Positions 1-5,722 of a DNA stretch of 5,722 nucleotides are shown piece after piece (the stretch's first letter is position 1; every line of letters begins with the position of its first letter). The DNA comes from Thermoleophilia bacterium (lineage in GTDB: Bacteria; Actinomycetota; Thermoleophilia; Gaiellales; F1-60-MAGs149). The position numbers and the translations under genes are program-made. The stretch spans positions 1 to 5,722 of the forward strand of contig JAEMTW010000129.1 in NCBI GenBank assembly GCA_016462095.1, read 5' to 3'. A model generated the notes under the pieces. It was given only the letters and a program-made list of their open reading frames with translations. It did not search any database and had not been told where the DNA came from.

Positions 1-590
1 GGCAGAGGGGCGCGCGTAGGCGAGGTCAACCGCCGTGGCGGTGAGCTTCGGGAGCGAGTGATGCCACGGGAGAAGTTGTCAAAGCGGGCCCGAACGCGGG
101 GAGGCTGGGAAATTTCTCCGGCAGAGGTAGAAGAACGTTGCACCAAGTCGTTGTCCATGCTAATGTCCCGATTTCTGCTTCGCTGACTGAAGTGGGCAGA
201 GGGGTCGGGGACGAGAAGTGAGTGACCAAGAACTATGGTAGTGGACTGTAGTCGGGCTGGCGCGGCGCTTGCGGGCGGGGGCAGCAACGAAGACGTGCAC
301 TTTAAGTGGGAGTCATCCCTCGGCGTGCCGCCGCTGGGCTGCGTGGCGTAGACGTCGAAGGGACCGAGCGATGAGGAGCGGTGGGCTGCGCGGCGGCCTT
401 CCCCGTGACCGCCGGCTCCGGGCAGAGTCGGGTCTGGGAAGATTCGCACCGGGGCAGCCGAGGTAGTCGAATTGCTCAGAGCTGATAGGCCTTTGTTCGT
501 GCGATCGGGTTGGGCTTGCCGAACAGCAGGTTGAGGAGGGCCGGGGGTGATTTCGGAGTGGCTAACTTCAGGGCCGAGTCTCGCGAGCAT
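1..590 (-). CDS. Partial ORF, possible Gag N-terminus (3' end outside the window)
   Basis: An ATG at 590-588 opens a frame of 196 codons with no stop before the window edge; I checked every codon. The nearest upstream in-frame stop is a TGA at 704-702, and this ATG is the first one after it, with A at -3. The product begins MLARLGPEVSHSEITPGPP. It is rich in Pro, Ser, Thr, Ala and Arg and has a basic Ser/Arg stretch near the visible end (RGITRSRSSPPRRLTSPTR). I see no membrane segment, signal peptide, zinc knuckle or known enzyme motif, so it looks intrinsically disordered. The sequence changes from AT-rich to GC-rich at the ATG, as expected for a leader followed by coding sequence. It lies about 40 bp past the proposed LTR end on the same strand, the position of gag in a copia element. 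That position is the only argument for Gag; a host gene downstream of the insertion is the alternative. Coding is likely, Gag identity is inference. Confidence 0.55.
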   Translation of the reverse strand, partial: MLARLGPEVSHSEITPGPPQPAVRQAQPDRTNKGLSALSNSTTSAAPVRIFPDPTLPGAGGHGEGRRAAHRSSSLGPFDVYATQPSGGTPRDDSHLKCTSSLLPPPASAAPARLQSTTIVLGHSLLVPDPSAHFSQRSRNRDISMDNDLVQRSSTSAGEISQPPRVRARFDNFSRGITRSRSSPPRRLTSPTRAPL

Positions 591-630
591 CGTACAATAA
601 TAATAAGGACTAAACGCAACTAAAGCTACG
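591..630 (-). other. AT-rich leader between candidate LTR and downstream ORF
   Basis: This short stretch separates the proposed LTR end from the ATG at 590. Its minus strand carries TTATTATTATT (606-596), a small AAT/ATT microsatellite. A primer-binding site complementary to a tRNA 3' end would begin with TGG next to the LTR. None is present here, and I do not recognise an internal tRNA-fragment type site either. Either priming is non-canonical or the LTR end is placed wrongly. Confidence 0.35.
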
Positions 631-825
631 TGCTCTATTGAGACGGCAAGAGAGGAGAACTCCAAAGCAAGGGCACGGCTAAATGCAAACTTGCTCAAAT
701 ATCACAAACATGGTTACGGTGGAATGAATAAGAACTCTAGTGTCTCTTTGGTAAATCTAAATAATAAGCTTTCTTTTATGTTGTTGTACTTCTGGGTTTT
801 TGGATTCTGCCGTTGAAACGCTTCT

Positions 826-873
826 GCGTCACTGGTAAAACTGTCACTGCCTGTGACGGTTTTCTGTTGACGC
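826..873. repeat. Extended imperfect palindrome / hairpin
   Basis: An 11-bp arm AAAACTGTCAC (837-847) faces GTGACGGTTTT (853-863) across the 5-nt loop TGCCT. Pairing is complete apart from one T-G position. Outside it, GCGTCA (826-831) pairs perfectly with TGACGC (868-873) across an internal loop of 5 and 4 nt. As plus-strand RNA the mismatch is a G-U wobble; as element-sense (minus) RNA it is an A-C mismatch. The arms carry repeated TGACG/GTCAC half-sites like those bound by bZIP factors. It lies in the middle of the candidate LTR, so it could be an RNA structure or a transcription-factor palindrome; the function is unknown. Confidence 0.5.
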
Positions 874-913
874 GAGAAGATCATTCTTGATGATAATTGC
901 AACGATCTTAGAA

Positions 914-986
914 GCCATTTTCCTTTTTCCTACAGACGTTAATAGGAACAATGGCAGTCCTGTAGGGCGCCATTTTCCGCGCCAAA
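914..986 (-). promoter_or_regulatory. Possible U3 regulatory repeats with E2F-like site
   Basis: The 10-mer GGAAAATGGC occurs twice on the minus strand, at 978-969 and 923-914, offset by 55 bp. The upstream copy is preceded by TTTGGCGC (986-979), which fits the E2F/DP consensus TTTSSCGC, and lies inside an inverted repeat GGCGC/GCGCC (966-970 and 979-983). This part of the proposed LTR would be U3, where the retrotransposon promoter and enhancer normally reside. The repeats are seen directly; any binding factor is inference. Confidence 0.25.
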
Positions 987-1042
987 TAACTGTCTTTAAG
1001 CTTCGTATAATGGCCACGACGCCGGAGTGGGTGCCATTAGCA

Positions 1043-1053
1043 CGCCCCCCCGG
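1043..1053 (-). other. Candidate polypurine tract
   Basis: On the minus strand a run of seven G (1051-1045) is followed by CG and then the proposed LTR start TGCTAATGG. LTR retrotransposons prime plus-strand DNA synthesis from a purine run next to the 3' LTR, about 100 bp after the pol stop here, which is a normal distance. It is a weak example: the run is short, preceded by CC, has no A residues, and is interrupted by one C just before the LTR. Confidence 0.35.
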
Positions 1054-1147
1054 ATAGACACGCAGGGGCTAGACGAAGAGCTGGTTTAAGTAGTGTGCGG
1101 TGTGGAGCAAGTTCCCGATGTACTCTTGGTCCACGTCGCAAAGAGGG

Positions 1148-4100
1148 CTAGGCCTCAGACGGCGCCTTGCCCGTGAGGAGGATTCCGGCAAGGCGAAGAA
1201 ACTGCCCGACGGGCGCCACAGGCTTGGAGAGGATGTCGGAAGGCATGTCAGCCGTGTTAACCTTTTTCAAGCGCAGGACGCCATCGGCGATCCATTGGCG
1301 CAGCATGGCGAGCCGCACTGCCTGGTAACGCTGACGACGTGCCACTTTTTCCATGCCCGCTCCATCAAGGACAGCCTTTGCGTCGAGCTGCAGCTCCGTG
1401 GGGCCGTCAGGGCCCAGCTTGAGCTCCTTCAGAGCGATGCGAAAGGCGATGATGGCTTTGGAAGCCCAGACACTCATGGTGAGCTCGGCACTTTGGCTGC
1501 TATCGCCCAGCGTGCGCGGGGAGAAGCACTCGACGGAGAAGGCGCCCGAACCCGCGAAGAAGAGCGCGTAGCCTCCCATGCTCGCAACGGGAAGCGCCTC
1601 GAAGCCGGTGAGACCGATGCTCGCCGAGTCGGCCAAAGGTACGTTGATTGCCGAGGAGTCGGAAGAGGCGCAGAAGTTGAGGCGGGCCGAGAAGGGCACG
1701 GGGCGCAGCACGAGGGTACGAAGGTGCGACCGCACGAGGTAGGTGGCCCAGTGGAGCAAGGCCTCCCAGACGTCGGCCGTGAGGTTGACCACGATGAACG
1801 GCGCGATGGCAACGGCAGCGAAGAGGCCATCGGGGCGGGCACCGCGCACCACATACATGCCGAGGCCGAGGATGGAACGCGCGGTGGAGATCTTGTCCGG
1901 GAAGTCCGGGTTGGTCGCCGATTTGGGCTGGCGCATGCGAACCAACATGTCGGAGTTCATGGGCGAGGCGCAGGGAGCAGCCACCGGGTAGGGAGCAATC
2001 ATGTCGGCGAGGGCCTGAAGAAGCTTGCAACACGAGAGGTGGAGCGTGCCGTCGGGCCGCGAATCGTAGGAGACGCCACAGAAGTCGTCGCCAGCCTCGA
2101 GGACGTTTTGGGATTCTCGGAAGCGGAGGGACCAGCGCGCGTAGAAGGCGTCCCACTCGGAGTCATCCTCGAAGTAAGTCCAGTTGTCGTCGACGTAGAC
2201 GCAGATGATGGCGAGAGCTCCAGACGGCGAGTGGCGATAAAAGAGGCAGCGTTCCACGATGGACTGCTTGAAGCCGTTGTCGGCGAGCCAGGCGGCATAG
2301 ACGAGATAGAAGGCCCGACCCGCATCGCGTAGGCCGGGGGCGTTGCCGACGGCGTTGAAGTAGTTGCGAAGGCCGCCCGTGTGGGAGGGGTAGCCGAGGG
2401 CATCCCACCCCAGGGGCACTGGGATCCACAGGTTGCGACCACCAGCGGAGGCAGGCACGGTAGAACCCTCGAAGTATGCTCCCTTGACGTCGAGGATGCG
2501 CCTGGTACCGCGTGGTCGGCCCAGGGTTGCGTTGGCAACGAAACGCACAAAGGTGTCGTCCACGGTGGGGGAGAATGTCTCACCGACGAACTTTGTGCCT
2601 GGGCGATTCACATCAGCAATCGTGATGCGGAACTTCTTGCGCGTGAAGTCGCCGTTTGCGCGCTGCTTCTGCGTGGCGACGACGACGAGGTTGAGGATCT
2701 CAAAGGTCGCAGGGTAGGCGGCGCGCGCGGCGACGTACTGGGCATGCGAGCTGAAGATGAGGGCCTTCTTAACTTTGATAACCTGGTCGATTTCCTTGAT
2801 TGCGACCTCGTGCCAGCCGTTTGGTCCATCCCAATCCGGAGACCGCAAGAGCGCCTGAACACTGCGCCACATGCCGTCGGTGATTGCTGCGACGACAGGA
2901 CGCGGCGGGAGGTCAGCCAAAGGAGTGAATGGCGGGGCGGTGAAGAAACCGGAGCAGTAGTCGGGGAACGTGGAGGATGTGTGCACCTCGCGATACCCAA
3001 TGGGCACCCCAGGGTCTGCGATCGCTGTCAAGGCCGTAGGGTCGCTGGACAGACCGGCGCATGAGACCCAGTTGCGGTAGGTTTCTTGACCCAGGCTGGA
3101 GTACTGCTGAACGAGGCCGACGTGCTGGGGAGGCGAAGGGGAGCCGTCTTCGAGAGACTCGAGGTCTCGGGCCAGGGCCAGCGAAGGATCTGTGTCCGCG
3201 AGGCGACGGGCACGGTCGTGGAGTACGTCGGGGAGAGAGTCTTCGATGGCAGCCGCGACGCTGCCGACGAACGCAGGGAGGGAGACCAGGGCATCGGGCG
3301 CAGCATGCGCAAGCTGCCACGGGCGCGTGGAGGTGAGCGACAGGATTTGGGCGACCGCGCTGGCGCCGAAACGGGCCTCCCAGAGACCGACTGGGAGACT
3401 GGCAAGGCCCTTGGAGAGGTCGTTTTGCAGGTCGGCCCAGGTGAAACTACGATCGGGGTTCAGGGAGAGGTACTCGTCAAGGCTCCGCGCCGGGGAGTAG
3501 CGGGCGTAGCGAACGGCGCTTTTGTTGCCTGCGCCACGTTTTCCATCAGGCGCGAAGGAAATCGTTGTCGCGACAGGGAGGGAGCGAAGCCACGCGATCG
3601 ACGAGGGCGGGCGCGTCGAGGCGGCGACCCGACTGCGAGCCGAAGGGAGGAGCGCTGGCGCTGGCAGGACGGGGACGATCTCAGTGAGGGCGGGCGCAAG
3701 ATCAGGGGCGCCGCAAGGGTCAGGCAACTGGATGCTCGGGTCATTCTCACGCACAGGGGCTGGTGGCACGGGCGAAGGCGCAGGATCGCCGGGTAGCCGA
3801 AGACCGATGGCGCCGTCGAAGAACGCGTGCTGGACACGGTCGGGCAGCCCAGTGGTGGGGTTGAGCATCACGAGCGCGAAGTTTGGGTCGAGGGGACGAC
3901 CAAGGGCACGCGCTGAGTCAAAGAGTCCACGAGCGGCGGCCGCAACGCCAGAGGCAGATGCGCCGAGGAGGCCGGAGCCGTCGCGCAGCAGGCCATTGTG
4001 CTGGGTGTGGGAGTAGGCAAGCGCACGTCCGATGGAGCAGGAGGGCGGGAGCGGCGACACGTTGCGGGAGAACACGAGGACTTGATCGCGGAGGCGACGA

Positions 4101-5722
4101 GCGCGGTGACCGGCACCGTCGGGGCACATGTAGATCGCGAGGTCGGCGACGGCGGCGCAAGCACTTGATTTGGCGCCTTCGCGAAGCACGGTCACAAGCG
4201 CGCCAGGGGCTGCAATCATGTACGAGAGGTCAGGGCGCTTGCCAGTGGAGAGTTCGAACGGGCAGCGCGCACGCAACTCGACGCGGCGCGATTGCGGGTG
4301 AGGCAGTCGATTGCGCGCATAAACCGCCGCGACGAGCATGTCGTGCCAAGCCAGCATGGAGAGCGAGCCCTGGGCCAGGAAGAAGTTCATGAGGTGATAC
4401 AGCTGGCGGACGGCGCACTCAATAGGGTTCAAGGCCTGGACGTGAGGAGGCGAGTGAACGAAGGCGAGCGGAGTGCGCAGGCGGTCGAGGAAGGCTTGAA
4501 GCTCCGCGGAGTTGCGGGGCGGGCCGCCACGCGACACAGTATACACAGGGTCGCAGTCGGAGTGCACGAACTGGAGGTCCACGTGGTAATGGTCGCGCAC
4601 GAAGGCGATGTATTTCTGCAGCACGCGGAGGAACTCGGCGCCAGTGTGGTTCATCATCGGCGACTCCCACATGTACCAAGTGTGCAGATCCATGAACACA
4701 GCGGAGAGCACGAAGCCGTCGACGTTGCGAACGAAGGAGCGTGTGAGGTCGAGGCTAGCGGCGGTGCCCGCAGCAGTGCTGGCGTCATCGACACGCGAGG
4801 AGTGAACCGGCGCACGCCTGCCGGCGCTGAGAACGTAGGGCAAGGAGAGGAATCGCTCACGGTTCATCTTGCCGATAGCGGTCACGCCAGACGCAGTGAG
4901 GTGCAAGCTCTTGAAGACGAGAGGGTCAGTGACGCCGAAGCGCTCGTGAAGCTCGCGGGCAGTGCGGAGGGGCCGATGGTGCGAGTCACGGCGCGCGGAC
5001 AACGGGGCACTGAGCTGGACTCCGTCTTGGAGAGCGGCCACGAAGTTGCCGGGGGCGTGACCGACGGACACGTTGTTGCAGTAGAAGCGCTCGGCCCCGT
5101 CTTTGTACTGCGTCGGTCGAAAGCCACGTGGCCAGACGAAGGACACGATCGGGGCCCGCGGAGTGCCACCCGCGAACGTGAGGGCAAGCTTCCCAGAGTG
5201 CGTGGTTCGGAGGTTGCTGCCACCGGCGCCGTGCAGCGGCTGCGAGGAGGGCACCAAGTCGGTGAGGGGCAGCTGATCAGGCCCACAGACGCACATGGCG
5301 GCGCCGGAGTCGTAGAGGAGCCGCGAGTTCCCGGGGCCCAGCACCAGGTTGCTTGAGCCATAAGGGTCCAGTATGCCCGTGAAGGTATACAAGGAGTCGC
5401 GAGTGCTGAGGGGGACGTAGGAAGTCTCTGACTCCGCGCTTAAGCCGTGGCGCTGGAGGCACAAGGAGGAGTCTTGGTTGGTGCCGAGGGTAGCAGTCAG
5501 GCCGCAGCCAGCGGCTGCAGCCGCCTCCTGGAGCTTGGAGGCCGAGATGATGGGCATGGTCTGGCCCGTGATGACGAAGACCTCGAGCACGAGCGTGGTG
5601 TGCGAGCCTTGGAGGCTCTGCACGGGGTGCGACTGACCCCACAATCGAGTAGGAGGAGGGGGAGGCACGTGACGGCCGCCCCAGCCGGCCGCGGCGGGAG
5701 GCCTGGGCGGCGCCTCCCAAGG
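1148..5722 (-). CDS. pol: Copia-type Pol polyprotein (PR-IN-RT-RNaseH), 5' partial
   Basis: This polyprotein copies element RNA into DNA and integrates it. The frame is open to the window edge: 18 stop-free codons precede the GTG at 5668, so neither that GTG nor the first ATG (5557) is likely the true start, and gag may be fused upstream. Residues below count from 5668. Aspartic protease: LLYDSGAAMCVCG, catalytic D120. Degenerate pre-integrase region about 229-290. Integrase core: D307 (LDLTRSF), D371 (HSDCDPVY), E417 (NPIECAVRQL), followed by the copia-type segment CPFELSTGKRPDLS and a C-terminal domain to about 541. A Pro/Ala-rich linker of about 400 residues follows. Reverse transcriptase: about 950-1170, with FVGETFSPTVDD, catalytic D1060 (LDVKGAYFEG) and YVDD (1158-1161). 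RNase H: D1337, E1395 (SSQSAEL), D1429 (LQLDAKAV), D1478 (DMPSDILSKP, the copia-family terminal motif). TAG stop at 1150-1148. There are no internal stops or frameshifts. Domain assignment is firm; the exact 5' extent is unknown. Confidence 0.96.
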   Translation of the reverse strand, partial: PWEAPPRPPAAAGWGGRHVPPPPPTRLWGQSHPVQSLQGSHTTLVLEVFVITGQTMPIISASKLQEAAAAAGCGLTATLGTNQDSSLCLQRHGLSAESETSYVPLSTRDSLYTFTGILDPYGSSNLVLGPGNSRLLYDSGAAMCVCGPDQLPLTDLVPSSQPLHGAGGSNLRTTHSGKLALTFAGGTPRAPIVSFVWPRGFRPTQYKDGAERFYCNNVSVGHAPGNFVAALQDGVQLSAPLSARRDSHHRPLRTARELHERFGVTDPLVFKSLHLTASGVTAIGKMNRERFLSLPYVLSAGRRAPVHSSRVDDASTAAGTAASLDLTRSFVRNVDGFVLSAVFMDLHTWYMWESPMMNHTGAEFLRVLQKYIAFVRDHYHVDLQFVHSDCDPVYTVSRGGPPRNSAELQAFLDRLRTPLAFVHSPPHVQALNPIECAVRQLYHLMNFFLAQGSLSMLAWHDMLVAAVYARNRLPHPQSRRVELRARCPFELSTGKRPDLSYMIAAPGALVTVLREGAKSSACAAVADLAIYMCPDGAGHRARRLRDQVLVFSRNVSPLPPSCSIGRALAYSHTQHNGLLRDGSGLLGASASGVAAAARGLFDSARALGRPLDPNFALVMLNPTTGLPDRVQHAFFDGAIGLRLPGDPAPSPVPPAPVRENDPSIQLPDPCGAPDLAPALTEIVPVLPAPALLPSARSRVAASTRPPSSIAWLRSLPVATTISFAPDGKRGAGNKSAVRYARYSPARSLDEYLSLNPDRSFTWADLQNDLSKGLASLPVGLWEARFGASAVAQILSLTSTRPWQLAHAAPDALVSLPAFVGSVAAAIEDSLPDVLHDRARRLADTDPSLALARDLESLEDGSPSPPQHVGLVQQYSSLGQETYRNWVSCAGLSSDPTALTAIADPGVPIGYREVHTSSTFPDYCSGFFTAPPFTPLADLPPRPVVAAITDGMWRSVQALLRSPDWDGPNGWHEVAIKEIDQVIKVKKALIFSSHAQYVAARAAYPATFEILNLVVVATQKQRANGDFTRKKFRITIADVNRPGTKFVGETFSPTVDDTFVRFVANATLGRPRGTRRILDVKGAYFEGSTVPASAGGRNLWIPVPLGWDALGYPSHTGGLRNYFNAVGNAPGLRDAGRAFYLVYAAWLADNGFKQSIVERCLFYRHSPSGALAIICVYVDDNWTYFEDDSEWDAFYARWSLRFRESQNVLEAGDDFCGVSYDSRPDGTLHLSCCKLLQALADMIAPYPVAAPCASPMNSDMLVRMRQPKSATNPDFPDKISTARSILGLGMYVVRGARPDGLFAAVAIAPFIVVNLTADVWEALLHWATYLVRSHLRTLVLRPVPFSARLNFCASSDSSAINVPLADSASIGLTGFEALPVASMGGYALFFAGSGAFSVECFSPRTLGDSSQSAELTMSVWASKAIIAFRIALKELKLGPDGPTELQLDAKAVLDGAGMEKVARRQRYQAVRLAMLRQWIADGVLRLKKVNTADMPSDILSKPVAPVGQFLRLAGILLTGKAPSEA

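Larger units (their letters stand above)
631..1042 (-). repeat. Candidate long terminal repeat (about 412 bp)
   Basis: This is a non-coding, markedly AT-rich block between the end of pol and the next ORF, where the 3' LTR of a minus-strand copia element must lie. On the minus strand it starts TGCTAATGG (from 1042) and ends CAATAGAGCA (at 631), giving TG...CA termini within a 4-bp inverted repeat TGCT...AGCA. A G7 run stands two bases before the proposed start. The U3-side part holds a repeated GGAAAATGGC motif and a GC-core E2F-like site; the middle holds a long hairpin. No AATAAA occurs on the minus strand in this block. The second LTR copy is outside the window, so the boundaries, especially the 631 end, are provisional, and no target-site duplication can be tested. 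Confidence 0.45.
631..5722 (-). mobile_element. Ty1/copia LTR retrotransposon, 5' part outside the window
   Basis: The element comprises the pol frame, a short 3' non-coding stretch with a possible polypurine tract, and an LTR-like AT-rich block. Integrase precedes reverse transcriptase, the order that defines Copia/Pseudoviridae as opposed to Gypsy/Metaviridae. The 5' LTR, primer-binding site and gag of this copy lie beyond 5722. The stretch 1043-1147 holds only this 3' non-coding sequence. An uninterrupted frame and complete catalytic sets suggest a recent, possibly still active, copy. Confidence 0.9.

Noticed and set aside
714..902. 62-codon minus-strand ORF inside the AT-rich block
   Set aside because: Short, without a recognisable motif, and within the candidate LTR and its hairpin region. 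It is probably chance.
911..923. Resemblance of GAAGCCATTTTCC to the core of the dinoflagellate spliced leader
   Set aside because: Only about ten bases match, the downstream part of the leader is absent, and it is on the strand opposite to the element. The same AT-rich core recurs at 969-978 as part of a local repeat.
158..1042. 8-bp inverted repeat TGCTAATG (158-165) / CATTAGCA (1035-1042), which would bound an 885-bp LTR
   Set aside because: It is a longer terminal match than TGCT...AGCA, but one end falls inside the stop-free 590-1 frame and the implied LTR would mix AT-rich and GC-rich DNA. It remains the main alternative boundary if that ORF proves non-coding.
1037..1147. Readthrough extension of pol past its TAG (36 further sense codons to a TAA at 1039-1037)
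   Set aside because: The RNase H ends with the usual copia terminal motif and a short tail before the TAG. The extension has no domain and would run into the proposed LTR.
1100..2332. 410-codon plus-strand ORF
   Set aside because: It lies antisense to the C-terminal part of pol. GC-rich codon use leaves few stops on the opposite strand, and the product has no recognisable domain.
4292..5356. 354-codon plus-strand ORF (and a similar 236-codon one at 3086-3796)
   Set aside because: Both are antisense shadows of the protease/integrase and linker regions of pol. Their composition is skewed to Arg, Gly, Glu and Val, with no domain.
5666..5668. GTG at 5668 as translation start of pol
   Set aside because: The frame stays open to the window edge, there is no bacterial-type ribosome site, and eukaryotic retroelements do not normally start at GTG. 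The true start lies outside the window.

Overview
This window is almost entirely a Ty1/copia-type (Pseudoviridae) LTR retrotransposon read on the minus strand. The GC-rich coding sequence, a polyprotein with protease, integrase, reverse transcriptase and RNase H in copia order, and the absence of prokaryotic gene structure point to a eukaryote with a GC-rich genome. A protist or alga is plausible, but the sequence alone does not fix the lineage.

Layout, read 5'->3' along the element (high to low coordinates): (1) 5722-1148, a continuous pol reading frame of 1524 codons, open at the window edge and ending in TAG at 1148-1150. It has no internal stop or frameshift and retains the expected catalytic residues of all four enzymes. 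(2) 1147-1043, a short 3' non-coding stretch ending in a G7 run that could act as the polypurine tract. (3) About 1042-631, an AT-rich non-coding block that is the best candidate for the LTR, with ends TGCT...AGCA. It contains a strong extended hairpin and a repeated 10-bp motif. (4) 630-591, a short AT-rich leader with no primer-binding site I can recognise. (5) 590-1, a second reading frame that starts at an ATG exactly where the sequence turns GC-rich again and runs off the window edge with no stop. Its product is rich in Pro, Ser and Arg and looks disordered, which would suit the N-terminus of a Gag protein.

The order pol - LTR - new ORF is the main surprise. A single linear insertion should have flanking DNA after its 3' LTR. 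If the 590-1 frame is gag of the same family, the window spans a junction between two elements sharing one LTR, or a one-LTR circle. If it is not, the element sits just upstream of a host gene. The window cannot decide this. I see no non-retroelement system here; the large plus-strand ORFs are antisense shadows of pol.
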